64,000 nucleotides of DNA from Syncephalis plumigaleata (Eukaryota; Zoopagomycota; Zoopagomycetes; Zoopagales; Piptocephalidaceae), in assembly GCA_025201365.1 (NCBI GenBank), contig JAIXMF010000022.1:124001-188000 (forward strand). The letters are read 5' to 3'. The notes beneath the pieces are model-generated. The model was not told the DNA's origin. It saw only the letters and a program-made list of their open reading frames with translations, and searched no databases. The position numbers were made by a program, and so were the translations under genes. This document shows positions 38,516 through 51,464 of the stretch, piece by piece. Every line of letters begins with the position of its first letter. Within the stretch, counting starts at the first letter, position 1.

Positions 38516-38974
38516 ATGCCACTTCGTATACGATTACAACGATTAGGACCACGTAACCTACCAACTTACCGTATGGTAGTTGCTAATGCACGCGCACCAC
38601 GAGATGGCAAGCATATTGAACGATTAGGCGTGTATAATCCAAGACCTGATAGTGACGGTATTAAACACATTACAATGAATATGAACGCGTGCAACATTGG
38701 TTAAGTGTCGGTGCTCAACCAACAGAACGTGTCGAGAAGATACTAGCTAATGTGAGTATACGTTATTTATACACTAAATATATTCACAATACTAATAAAT
38801 ATGTATATGTGTATGTATATAAACATAGGCTGGTTTGGTACCAGAACCAAAAAAACCTATCTTTCATCATCGAATAATAAGATTAAGACAGAGGTAGCAT
38901 CTGAACCAAAGGGTAACGTCAAAGCAGATGCAACACCAACGCAGATGCTACGGCATAAAATAGTACGAAAATGA
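38516..38974 (+). CDS. MRPS16: Mitochondrial ribosomal protein bS16m
   Basis: Small-subunit mitochondrial ribosomal protein. It reads [57 protein letters not shown] and, after a 77-bp intron (38752-38828), [10 protein letters not shown], the standard S16 pattern. One G is missing near 38682 ([12 protein letters not shown] expected). One T is missing near 38862, which if restored adds a Lys-rich tail ending HKIVRK. Length about 125 residues, usual for mitochondrial S16. Confidence 0.88.
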
Positions 38975-39824
38975 TCACTCTATTTAACAGTTGGATCAAT
39001 AAGTAACAAAGAAAGACACATCACCTATCGCGTATATATATATTTATATATTATCAATAAACCGTAATAGATTATTGATTCATCATTGTTAGTTAAGAGT
39101 AATACAGTAATGTAGATATGTAGTATGAATATGTTAAGGTGTTCTATGAAATGTGATGTTGAATGAGTGTCCCACAATCTCGTTTTACTAGTTTAGTTTC
39201 GCCACTGTTGACGGTCACCTTGCCCTAATTCGCGTTTGTTTCTTTGATTCATCCCGGTTTTTTTAAACCACCTATGATGATTTTGTTTACTTCTGACCGT
39301 TTCAATTCTATTGGAACAAGCGTTGACCGAGGCATGCTTGTACAAGGCGTGTTCCAGTGAGTGAGCACCACTTTGACCGGTGGTGTGACACTCCCGGTTA
39401 CGTGCATCAGATGAAGGACGTCGTCGGCATTACCTTGTTACACTTTAGACACGTCCCATAACAAGTCTGAGGGCCCTTTCTTCCTTTCTTTTCATTCCTA
39501 CACAAGATGCTTACTTACTTTTTATCTATAAAAACTCGAAATCTTACATCACATTTATTATAAAGAAAAGTAAAGAGAGAAAGGGAGAGAGAGAGGAAAG
39601 AAATCGAAGAGAGAAGCAAAACAAGAATAAAGAAATAGTAGAACTAAATAGAAACTGATCCTATCATCAAAGAGAATAATATCAGATTTTTTTATGTTGT
39701 TGTAGATTGGTAGATACAATAAAAAGTATCTAGACATAGTTGTTGTAACAATAGAACCATAATAATAGTAGCAAATAACCATAGTACTAGTATATGTATA
39801 TGTGTATGATAGATAGAATAAGGA
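38975..39824. other. Intergenic with a GC-richer structured block
   Basis: Most is AT-rich. The part from about 39160 to 39480 is distinctly richer in G+C and holds several possible stems, such as GGAACA/TGTTCC around the palindrome CTTGTACAAG, and CACCAC/GTGGTG. No protein frame is convincing. It could be a non-coding RNA gene or a foreign insert. Confidence 0.35.
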
Positions 39825-42800
39825 TCATCGTGTAAGTGGTATAGTGTCTAATGGCAAATGACCATGTTGTAATAATTCACCACTTGGTGCGATTTGCAAG
39901 TATTCCGGATACATTTGTGATGATCCTGCGAAACAATCGTGTATGAATTTAGCTGCTCGTGCCTGTGATACACGAGTGGCAGGCATGTTGGGGAAACACG
40001 CCCATACATGTGGCATCTCCTCGTACACCTCTAAACGAACAGTGGTGGGTAGTCGTACGATAGATGCAGTACGTCCTAATCGTAAACTATTACCACTCGA
40101 TGATGGTGCCTTCGTGTTAGGCAGGGAGACTGCCTGTTGTGCAAAGTGTACCACTTCATCTTTGAATCGTTCAGCACCGCCCACTTGCTATTAAATACAA
40201 AAAGTAAGCAACTATTATTATTATTATTATAAGTCTTGTCTACTTACCAGTAGAATGGGTGGCAATCCCGATAGATCTTTAGCCCATAGGGTGACACGTA
40301 GGGACAGGTAAGTAGCGAGCGTTGTCGTACGTAAAAGTGTTCATGTCCCACTGTACTTTGCCACCAGGTGTTGCCCACTTCATCGATCACACTAGGATTA
40401 GGAATGAAATCGGTAATGGAATGAGAAGTGGCACTGGCTGAACTGCTCGTTTGATCAAGCCACGGTGATAGTGTAATGGCACCGGCAGGTGATGGTAAGC
40501 GTAGATCACGTAGTGCTAATAGTAGTGCCACGCTAAACCACCACCGGCACTATCACCGGCAATGATGACACGATCAGGCGACACGCCTTGTTTATCTTCA
40601 CGATGCAGTTGATGATGATGCAATGAAATGGAACCAGCATCTGAACCATTATTCTCTGCAGCATCGATGGCATCGGTAAGATAAGTTTGTGTAAGGTAGA
40701 AATAGGCAGCGAGTGCATCTTGAAGTGCTGCAGGAAATGAATGTTCAGGTGCCAATCGATAATTAAGTGCTATAGTAATATGACGATATTAATAAATGAA
40801 CGAATGAATGAATATCTAAATAACAATGATGAACTTACCAAATACCGCTGCACCAGTATCCTGTGCTAGACGACTAGTCATTGATCGATGAGTAAGTGCT
40901 GAACCAGAGAAATAGCCACCACCATGCAAGTAGAGTATCACTGCTGGTTTGGGTTCATGCGGTGACAACATCGATGCTGGCATGTTAGGTGATGATGACG
41001 CACTCTTAACACTAGCAGCACCTGATAATGGTGATCGTATACGAGGTATCGTGCCATAGCCGTAGCATGATTGAGGTCGCACTCCTCGTAGTGATGATCC
41101 TATTGATGAGGGTGATGCTGGTGGTTGACCCTCTAAACTATACGCTGAATGAGGACGTGATCTACGATAACCATATGTGGCGGGGCGTGACAATGGTACG
41201 TTATTCACTTTTATCTCCGGTGTAGTAGGTGCAGCAGTAACCGATGGAGAACTATATGACTTTGCTTTATCCATTGTTGGATGCCATGTAACCCATTCGG
41301 CACTAAGTGTTTGTATCATACTAGCATCAGAGGAATGATAGTCATGATGATGATGATGATGATGATGTGATGAAGTGGAACTACTATCCAATGTACTAGT
41401 GGGGAGTAAGCTGCGCTGCTGCCACATCCTTTTCATCAGGTGTCAATCCCAATGATTGAACGTAATGAGTGGCACGAGCAGAATACTCGACAGGCACCAT
41501 ACTAGAACGTATTTGAATATGGCCTTTACTTTTGGTGCTGACGTACACTTTAATACCTGGTTTATGGATGCCACCACCTGCTGCATAGGCTGCTGGCGAG
41601 TAAGCTGGAGGACCATGGGTAAGAGTAGGACTTTTTGGTGTATTATTGACATTACGACCGAGTAGACTAGGTATCCATGATCGATCATTCCTACTAGGTT
41701 GAGGTGATGTAGGTGCACTTGCAGTACGCGTATTGATAGGCGGTGTCGATGACGATGACGGATATAATGGTTGGAAGCCAAATCCACTTAATTGATGAAT
41801 GGGATGCAATGGCAGTTCGGATTGTTTGTTAGATCGACGTCTAGGTTTGAATCCTGGTAGATCATCTTTAGCTGCACGTTCCCATGCATATCGCATACGA
41901 TTCAATTGCACCGGGTCAGCGGCTATCTCGGATGGTAATTTCGGAGCATCGATTGTAGACTAGCAATGGTAATGTGATTAGACATGGACCACGACGGTTG
42001 CGGTGGACCATGATAAATGTGACGTCCCATTGTCTTTACAATCTTGCCTACCGACGGTACCATTTCCATCCAATTTTTGAAACTTAGCTTGACTGGTTGC
42101 ATAGGATGATTGGTTGCAGTACTAGTAGTAGTAGTAGTTGCATGAATATTACCCTCCATCGGTGCGTATAAACGTGTATCATCGGTCGCTATTGTCGTGC
42201 TAGACTCGATATCGTCATGTTCATCGTCATGTTGATCGTCGTCATCAGTCTCAATCCGATCATTACTAGTGACACTACTATGGCAATGATATGTGCTAGT
42301 GGATGATGTATCGCTTTTTTGGTGTAGTGCCATTTTTTTACGTAAGATGGAAAGGGGGCGACGTGCCTTACTACGACCATGATGCTTGCCAGTATTACTT
42401 GGTAGACTAGATCCAGATTGTACCATTGTTGATGATGGAGAAGAAGGTGGAGAAGAAGATGAAGAAGATAGTGCTGAAGATAATGGTGATAATGTTGTAT
42501 TACCCTCTGCTAATACAAGTGTAGCAGCGAGTGTAGCATTGGCTGTACGTGCTACTGGATTGATACCATGTGTCATAATGCTGTTGCTGTTGCTGTTGGT
42601 AGTAGTATCATGGCAAATAGCATCATGTGATGATGGAGATGATGGTACTGGTTCAGGCGAACTGTTTACATTATGAAACGATGATAGTTGATTAATTTCA
42701 CCTTGCGCCGTCAAATTTGATACAATAGTGCCACTCGGCAGCATTGAACGTTGAAATCGAATACCACCCACTGCTAGATCAGCAGTGTCGTCGTTGTCAT

Positions 42801-43082
42801 TGTCGATATTATGTTGTTGGTGATGTTGTTGTTGTCGATATCATCGGAAGAGATGGTGTCAGCACTCGTATCTTCCTCGGTAAGTAATGGAGATTGCATT
42901 GGAAGTACGGCAATCTTTGATGCGCCATTCGTAGTTTCTACAGAGTTTGGTGCAATGGTGAATTCGAGAGAAACATCCGAAGCAGGAGGTGATGGTGGCG
43001 AGGCGAAACACGATTTTACATGAATGATAGATTCCTTGGTGCTGATAGGGGAAGGAGTGGTATAGGACAGGGGTGTAGCCAT
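39825..43082 (-). CDS. Hormone-sensitive-lipase-type alpha/beta hydrolase
   Basis: Esterase/lipase of the HSL family with a very long N-terminal extension. The first 500 or so residues are Ser/Thr/Pro-rich with Asp-rich and His-rich runs and conserved patches ([40 protein letters not shown]). The catalytic domain follows: oxyanion-hole [29 protein letters not shown], nucleophile [15 protein letters not shown], the acid in YVSPYG and the base in [11 protein letters not shown]. Introns at about 40770-40843 and 40194-40248. Single-base losses near 42815, 41945, 41410 and 40530. Fungal relatives act on steryl esters or neutral lipids; the substrate here is unknown. Confidence 0.85.
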
Positions 43083-45586
43083 GGCAGCAGATCAATGGAC
43101 GTGCAATAATGACTGTACACACACACACACACACACACACGCACAGAGAGATATACGTACACAAATGAATAGGTACGTAACTAGTTAGTAGTAATAACAG
43201 GAATATTATTACTAGTGGTGGTGTGCAGTTAATGGTGTAGTAGTAGTAGTAGTAGTAAAGTGACTGATCAATAATAAAAACAAACGAGTATTTTTTAACA
43301 CAATAGATAAGATACTAAGATGAAATGAAGTTGTTGTGGTTGTTAATGATGTTGCTATTGATGTTGTTGTTGTTATGAATGATATTGATAATATTGGTAA
43401 TGGTGATAATGGTGATGATGATGATGATGATGCCACAAGGGTGCACACGTCGTAACAATCACGCGATAACCGGTTACTGCACGGATGTCGCGTTGACTAA
43501 GAGGAACGTGTATGAATGAATGAGTGTGTGTGTGTGTGTGTGTATAGACACGCTATGACCTGAACACACAGACACACGCACGTACGCACAAATGCACACA
43601 CAGATAAACAGACTAATGCACGCGCAAAACACAAACACGTACTAGTGAATAGCAGTGACTACACTATTGCTGCTACAAGTACTACAAGTAGCAGTAATAA
43701 TAATGGTAATGGTAGCGTATGATCGTTGCTATTGTTGGTTTGATGGCCAACAACACAAGGTGAAAAAAAGGAAACCAGCCTACTCAATTGTAGAAACACG
43801 TGGCTGATCACCTCACACTTATAAATGAATATACGCATGTATGCGTGTATGTATGCGTGTATATACAATACAATATGGCGTAGTGATATGTATCCATTCA
43901 GTCAAAGTAGACATATAACGTGTTCATATCATTGTACAAGTTGATAGATATCAAAAGTAAGCATGAACGTGGAGTATTCGATAGTTGAGAATAGAAGCAA
44001 TTCCATTATTAGATGAGTATAATTATGATAATAGGAGGGATATGGTTAGCTAGAAGGTCATGATAATAAGAGAAATATAGCATAATGCTACTTACCCAAC
44101 CAAATAGTAACAGTAGTAATAGTAGTGTCGGTTATACCTTTGTAATGCAACGTAAAAAGGAATGGAATATGCGAAATAAACGATGCAATTGGTTATATAA
44201 AAACAAACAATCACAGTTGGTGTAGAATAGTAATGGTGGTAGATGAGAGCAGCGAGTATAGACGAGTAAGGGATGTAAACGAGCGTACAGGCGGTGTAGA
44301 CAAGTTATGTAGTAGTAGTAGAGACGGAGGACTGTATAGAGGTCGAGTGTAATAAGGCGAGTAGTAAGAGAGGAAGAGAGAATAGTGTAGTGTAGTGTAG
44401 TGTAGTGTAGTAATGGAGAATAATGTATCAGTTTAGAAAAGACCAACTAAAACATCAAGTATGGTGTGTGTGTAATTTTATAAAAAGGGGCAGAGGTGTC
44501 GGCGTTTATTACTCCTCTCCTCTCCTCGGTTGCTCGATTGATTGCTTGTTCGCACTTTCTATACTCATACAAGTTGTGGCCCACTTCGTAGACAAGGCCA
44601 AACTTGTGTATAAATCAATGTGACAATAAAGTAGAGCACGATGTGTCAATCAACACAGTCACTATTCACGATAATTACTGCTAGTAGTAGTAGTAGTAGT
44701 ACCAGTATTCTACTTTACAAAACAATGTTGTATAGTATAGAAAAAAACAGTAAAATTGGTATCTATCGTAGTAGTAGTAGATGCAGTTACACACATACAC
44801 ATACACTACACTGACGAAAGAGGAAAATAGATCAATGTTACCCCTTCTCTCCAATGACTATCACGAATGATGATGATGTTGTTGTATATGTAGACATTAA
44901 CTGGACAGCCAATCAATGAACTTGTAGGTCACGTTCTATGATTGATTCTGATTGAATATACTTGCATTTAGTGTTAAATGAGATAGAAATAAAGAGAGCG
45001 AAAGCGAGAGAGAGAGAGGGGAGGAAGCATAGTAATGCATACATACATACATACATACATGTGTATGTGGGTAGAATAGTAGTCGATGTAACAGTGGCAT
45101 GGCCTGACGGTTACATTTCACGTTGATGCAATGCTGTTTCGTGAAACAATACCCATTGCACGTCGCCTTGTACCGGAAATTTACATGAAGGTGCATGAGC
45201 CAGCAGTGCATATGGCTAGAACAGATAAAAATAACGAAAAAAAAGAAAAGAAGAAAAGGAAAGCAAGAAAGGTAAAGGCACGTACAATAGAAGATCGATA
45301 GTTCATGAGAAGAAGAGGAATGCATTTTTACGATGATAGTGCATTGCATATTATATGTATATATATATGTATGTATGTATGTAACATGATGGAGTTATCA
45401 ACTGATACTATACTATTATCTCAACATTAGGTATATCTACAATAAAGTTATCGGATTATAATAATGAACAAATACTATAGATCATAAGCTTCTTGTTAAT
45501 ATATACAACATTGTAGTAAGTAATCGATAGTAATCATGTTATCAAGTGCTCTAGCAGTTAACGAATGAGTGATTTATTTATTGCAT
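43083..45586. repeat. 2.5-kb microsatellite-rich intergenic region
   Basis: No gene seen. It holds (CA)n at about 43111-43142, (TAG)n near 43236-43256, (GAT)n at 43411-43432, (GT)n at 43522-43543, (GTAGT)n near 44387-44410, (TAG)n at 44681-44700 and (CATA)n at about 45038-45060. The minus strand at 44130-44450 is pyrimidine-rich like repeat R1 but I find no direct similarity. Confidence 0.6.
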
Positions 45587-48324
45587 TTAAGCCAAGTCAC
45601 GAAACATTTCACGCGCCTTTTCCAGTCCAGATCGTCCTGTTACTGCAGATATCAAATGATTGACAAATTCAGGTTCGTACTAGTAGGTCAATATTGATGA
45701 TGGTTAGTCACAGTATCGAATAGATTATAAATGGTGTAGAACAAGCAATAATTACCTGGCATGCACGTAAGCAGTCGGGTGAGAAATTGACCTCTAACAG
45801 GACAGGCTGTAGTTGATCCGTTAACATCATGTCAATGCCGTAAACGGCGAATGCATCTTTATCGGCTGGCATATCGCTAAAACCTAATGGTGCCTGTTGA
45901 ATGGTGGCTGCCTTGAATACATCTAGAGAAAGATATATAAGCGTATTGATTCTATGATTATTACACTATGCTGTGCTACTTACTGCCGATAACACGATCA
46001 ATGGCCGGTTGTACCTTGGATTCCCACTTCAAACCCGGTTGTTCCCGTTCCATATCGGCAATGAACTTGGTGTGATGTAACTGTGTCATCGCGTATTCGC
46101 TATAGTTCATGACCGTAAAATGCTTCTCATAATCGTGCAAGTCATCGAGTGAGTATGGTTTGTTGGCCAGTCGAATCCAGAACATACGATAAACGGCTAC
46201 ACGTAGTTGAGGCTTAGTCCCACGTACCAAGACAATATAACGTAGATCGAATTTACGACCATTGTATAATAGCGGGCGGCATAGATAACGCTGAGCAATA
46301 TAGGGTACAGAGTCACGAGATCGGATTAATCGACTTAGATTATCTGTAACTGCAATACCAATACTACGACCGAAATTCCTAGTATTATTGTCAATACACG
46401 TTAAATAAACATTGATACATTGCTGTTCCTCGTACATCCTATGCATCCACTTACCATGGTTTCATAATCCAAAGATTTTCATTACGTTTCTCGGCGTCAT
46501 CACCTAGCGCGTTATCGAGGAAACATCCAACAGCCGGTGCTAGTTGATCCACCAAATTAAATGTTTCCGGATACCAGTCTACTCGTCCGTAAGTTTCCCT
46601 ATCCAACCGTTTATTTAGTCATGCCTCAGTAATGTACTTTACTCGTACATTGTCCCGATACTTACCAGATGAGTTGACTAAGTCGATTTTTATAGACAAC
46701 GCATGCTTCACCCGGTAGCTGATTGACACATTGACCTGCTTGCAGTGTGTTAAACTTATCGGCGAAATCCTCGGTAAGCCATAGTAGATCGGCTGCCTCA
46801 CGACGATCCACCAGTTCAACACCCGTCAAATGAAGATGCTCGCGTACGAATGTCGTATCCGTGTAGACACGTAGCGTACCCGTGGATGCAGCCGGTAGCA
46901 TGGTGGGTCCCATAGGCACGGCAAGTTGCGCGTCAGTCAACGGGGTAATACGCGCGTTATTATCCTTGTAGCAACGAATAAGTTGCTCGGCCAAAGCTGC
47001 TTCTGGCGTTGAAAATGCGCAGAGATACGCTTGACGCGATAACAACTCGGTGATATCCGCGGGAACCATATCACGCGTAACACGATCACCACTCGACAAG
47101 TCTTGCATAGGATACATGACACAATAGGAGATGGTATCACTCGTATTAGGACCGCGTATAAAGAGGAATGGAAGAACACAGCAATTGGGCGTGTTCGAAT
47201 GACGAATAGCTGAACCAACCTACATGGCAATAAATGAATAAGTAGATCATTTAGCTAGTGACATAGAATATCATTATCATTATGATATGAACTAATAATA
47301 CCTCATCCATAATATCTATAATGATATCAAGTGATTAATAATGATAATAATAAATACCATGCCACTTACACCATAGATTCTCTTGACGTTGCTCGCCCTT
47401 CTCGTTAAGCATGGCTATTTGATAAGTGCCGGCAAAACGCCACATGGCATTGAGTACGGCACCCACACGCCATGCTTTATTGGCAGATACATTACGATCC
47501 TCCATATTGTTCAGCACTTTCTGTTCTAATTCCTCGGCAGCCTCCCGTTGCTCATCCGATAGCGTTAATAGCTAATAGCAGTGCAATTCATTAGAAGATT
47601 GGATTGCTTACATTCTCACTTGTATCATCATAATCACTTACCGATAGTGCACTAATTATATCCCAATTCTCCTTGACCAATGTTGAACGAGCTGTCTCCT
47701 CGGGTACATTGGCTTGTTGAGCAACAAGTCGCACCATAGCCTCATCTGTACTTGACTTTTGCTCATTATCACGGGCTGTCCATGAATCGACACTCGCTTC
47801 TTCTTGCTCCTCCTTCTCTTCTTCTTCTTCAGGGATGCCCATCAAATTGGCCATACGTTCAAGAAGCGTGTCGTTCTTTTCCAGTTCCTCTCTGGCCTTT
47901 TCAGGCGTCGTCGTCCAGGCATGATCCAATAGGAAAACATCGCTAAACGTATATACACATTATTAAGTAACACGCTTGCTATTTCTTTTTCTCGTCGCTT
48001 ACCTTTGACTTGCTAGTTGTTGACCCTCAACTACTTGTAGTGTATACGGGCTGCCTAATACCGCCTTCTCCTCTTCGTCTAATTCCGCTAAACAAAAGTA
48101 TTTACCAGCGTCTAGCGTGTCATTACACAATTTATTGAATAAATGCTTCGTTTAATATTAGCTATATGCTTGCGCTAAAATAATTATAGTACAACTCGAC
48201 TTACTGGCCATAACGATTCAGGCAGGCTAGCCAGTTGGTATCGGTGCAATTCAACAAACGCATTAAAGGCAATAACCTCGTCAGACACACTACTAGGACG
48301 GGTTTCGACGGATGGAATTGCCAT
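45587..48324 (-). CDS. TTLL12: Tubulin-tyrosine-ligase-like protein 12 (TTLL12)
   Basis: Member of the TTL ATP-grasp family with an N-terminal SET-like region; animal TTLL12 affects tubulin modification and histone H4K20 methylation but may lack ligase activity. N-terminal part: DVFLLDHAWT, RMANLMGI, WRFAGTYQIAMLNEKGEQ, YIMDEVGSAIRHSNTPNC and PMQDLSSGDRVTRD, each matching TTLL12. C-terminal TTL domain: LWIMKPWNTRNFGRSIGIAV, YIAQRYLCRPLL, KFDLRYIVLVRG, FAVYGIDMMLTD and LLEVNFSPDC. Between MANLMGIP and WRFAGTY lies an insert with a Glu-rich run and MVRLVAQQANVPEETARSTL, a UBA-like helix pattern. Roughly eight exons; the first junction (48200) does not fit in phase. Confidence 0.87.
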
Positions 48325-48477
48325 GATTGTAGACAAGTACGCGTTAGCAAGGTTGAAACAGGAAGAAAAAAGAAAAATTATGGTGTAATACGTTGTAATC
48401 ATTGTGATAATTTATTATTGATTGTATAAACAAGAATTATAATCTAATAATCTAATAAATGTGTAGAATTTTGTAAT

Positions 48478-48545
48478 GGGATGTTAATAAATTTATTAAC
48501 TTTTGTTAATGTTCCCATTAGTAGGTGTTGTTAACTTTTATCCCC
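48478..48545 (-). repeat. Possible degenerate terminal motif, left end of unit C
   Basis: On the minus strand it shows AACAAAAGTTAATAAA and then CCCATTACA, similar to the outer end of the motif at 51465. A weak match, directly before the start of R1 copy iii. Confidence 0.3.
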
Positions 48546-49400
48546 TTCCCTTTCCATCCTCTCACTCATCACTATCATCTCCCTTCATCCATTTCATCCG
48601 TGCATCTATCCATCCACTCAACACTTTCATTCCATGTATGTTACATGCTATTCTATATACTCTTTGTTATACATCTTGTTCCTGTTCCTTCTTCTTCTCT
48701 TACTATAAACAACTCTTTTCACTAATTCCACTGCTCCTTCCTTTACTATTCTGTGCACTCCACTATACTCTTCTTGCTCTCTACCTGTCTGTACTATTCG
48801 ATGTAATTGCTCATACCACTCCTCTCCTAATATCTATTCTCCTCTCGGTTTGTCGACTCGTCTACTACTCTATTCATACACTCGTATCTCTATTGTTTAT
48901 TTGTATTCTACACGGTAAGTGATGTATACGCGGTGCTTACTCTATTCACTAGTTGCCGCTGCTGCTGCTCTTTCTTGTTCTGTCAACTCTGTTTATTTGT
49001 TTGTTTGTTTGTTTGTATTCTGTAAACATATGTGCTCATTCGCTCTATTCACTCTTACTGCTATCCATACTACTTGTCTCTCTGCTTCTATTCTCATTCA
49101 GCCAATAAACACCATATCAACTTCATACATATCGCTGTATTCTCTACACTCTATTGAACATACTCTGCTTTCAACCAATACAAATAGCTAGCTACTACTA
49201 CTACTACTACTGCTATTCCTATCATTCATATTCAGTTATCAGCAGTATACAATCAACTAGAATATATCACTCATCCACTCACTGATTATGCATTAATATC
49301 AATGGATGTATATTTACCTATAGTCATTGTAATGAATTGTATACCAAATCATCGAACAACACAATAGATACTGACCATCTGACATGATCGTGCGTGCATT
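48545..49400 (+). repeat. Pyrimidine-rich repeat R1, copy iii
   Basis: Near-identical to 22975-23890 over most of its length, including CTCCTCTCGGTTTGTCGACT and TTTGTTTGTATTCTGTAAAC-like segments. It lies upstream of gene C in the same relative place as copy i upstream of gene A. Confidence 0.75.
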
Positions 49401-49888
49401 GACATGAATACGCTACTACTACCTAATACTTGAATCACGAGCTATAACTGAATGACAGCATAGTTTACAAGTAGAAACAATGGTTTAATGGTCATTGCCA
49501 TCATAGTTGGAGTGTATTCAATGACTTGTCTATTATCTCGAATGCTCTAATGTTAGCTAGTTGCATACCAATGCATCATGTAGATCGTGCTATTGTTGGA
49601 ACTAAATCGAATTCCATTCCATTTCAATATCAATCATGCACGTTTCAATTGCAGCTGAATTCAATACATTATTATGGATTTTATTCACGTTAGCCGCAAT
49701 ATAATCAGGACCCTAATAGCATTCAATATCTATTATGGCCTTTATCCATGCTGGTTTGCAATAAAGTCAGTACCCTAATGTCATTCAATGTCTATAATTA
49801 GTGGCTACACATGGCGAAATGCCATGCTGTATTTATTCGGTACGTCGGTTAAGAAACGCTTCAACACCGTAACCATCGGCCTTTCACC

Positions 49889-49894
49889 TATAAA
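49889..49894 (+). promoter_or_regulatory. TATA box of kinase gene C
   Basis: TATAAA 113 bp before the start codon, conserved in position with gene A. Confidence 0.55.
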
Positions 49895-50001
49895 TGAGCA
49901 GCCATTTGCCGTGAACAATTCGATAGCTCACTATCCTCTTCTCATTTACACGCACAACATACGCACATTCACTTCTTTGCTCTTAAACAGTAACGAACAA
50001 T

Positions 50002-51253
50002 ATGCGAGTAACTCTACATTCTGCATTGGCTATTAGCACTTGTGCTCTAGCACTGTTATCCCAGCTACCGAGTGTTCACTCAATTCTTGGTGATTTTGAT
50101 GAAAATGGCAAGCTATTCATATATGATCTATCCGATATCTGCTAACTTGTTTATAGGTAATTATCCTATAAACACCTTTGCCCAGGAATACGTTATGGCA
50201 TACCAGAAAGAACTTGGACTATCGGATATACGCTGGTGCGGTGGAAATAAGTATGAGCTTAGACTAGCTCGGGTAATTTGGAACAACCAAATTGCCTTTA
50301 TGAAATGCGACAGGGCATCTATTGAAATAAGAGCATTCAACGTAAGTGTATCTATTTATTATTCAAATAACCTCACTCATTATATGATATAAAATAGGCA
50401 TTGAAGAATATGAAGGAGGGTTTGGACACCATGGATTTGAAAAAAAAGTTGGACCCTGTCTACGCGATAGGTCGACAAAATGTCATGGATCCATTGCATC
50501 AATTTGAATTTTACGAGGAAAACCGTACTAGATATTTCTGCTATCTTTACAGCTATATCGATGGTACAGTTCTACCAGAATACTTTAAAAAACATACCAT
50601 TTCCCATGCATTTATTACTGCTGCCAAGATATTGCCTGAGGTTATTAAAGGTAAATGTGATGCTTATTCATATAGCATGATTACTAATTGCTTTATAGGT
50701 GCAATTTACCTTTACAATGCTGGTATTATTCATGAAGATCTGTATCCAAAAAGTAAGTAAGCATTACAATAATGGAATACGCTAACAATAGAATGTAGAC
50801 ATCATGATACAGTTAACTCCAACTGGTGAAATAGCTGGAGTAAAGATCATTGATCTGGATGCAACAGAAGTATTTAGAAAGGAACAAGACTGGCAGCCTA
50901 TAAACCCGAATACCAATGAATATTTATCACCGAATCCACGTCAATACCACAAGAGTTGTGACGAGTTCAAGGAGACGATAGTTAAATTCTTAAACGTATT
51001 TCTTCTTCTCGAGAAAGAAGGAAATCCTTTCGATCCTAAATACGTACTGGCCGAACAAGCTACGCAGAACTGTTTAGGAAAATTTAAGCAAGGTTTGCGT
51101 TATGCCGAAGTAGAACTAGGTGATTTAAATGCAGCCTCTCGTGCAATTCATTATTTTCTTAAAGCGTATTACACAATGTGGTACGATAACTTTTCATGCT
51201 CCTCCCCTATGCGTGCACTAAAAGGACTACCACCACGTACTGGTTCATCTTAA
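50002..51253 (+). CDS. Secreted kinase-fold protein C, catalytic residues kept
   Basis: Five exons (50002-50089, 50157-50341, 50398-50650, 50699-50752, 50799-51253) give 344 residues in perfect phase. Residues 1-27 are a signal peptide (MRVTLHSALAISTCALALLS...). Kinase-like marks: beta-3 Lys79 in QIAFMKC, hinge-like YSYIDGTVLP, catalytic loop GIIHEDLYPKN with His187, Asp189 and Asn194, and IIDLD with Asp212 in place of DFG. Exon 4 is exactly 54 bp and holds just the catalytic loop. There is no Gly-rich loop I can see. The C-lobe (YVLAEQATQNCLGKF, IHYFLKAYYTMWYDNFSCSS) is unlike ordinary kinases. A secreted or secretory-pathway kinase is inferred; substrate unknown. The nearest relative is gene A. 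Confidence 0.75.
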
Positions 51254-51464
51254 TAGACCGAATAGCCACTCATTCTAATTGATACACTATCGATATATGG
51301 TAAGTACCGAGCAATAATTGATTCATTCTACCAAAATGCTAATATGTCATATAGACAATGCGAATGTGATGACACTCGCACAGCATGACCATACAACTAC
51401 TGGTATCGTTGTATGATTTAATGATTCCATAATCAATAAAGCGTATTCACTATTTCGATACAAT

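Noticed and set aside
42386-42676. Plus-strand Glu/Asp-rich frame in the lipase gene
   Set aside because: Antisense of the Ser-rich N-terminal extension; no start context or splice signals.
44132-44446. Minus-strand pyrimidine-rich frame as a fourth R1 repeat
   Set aside because: Shares base composition only; no 15-20 bp stretch in common with R1 could be found.
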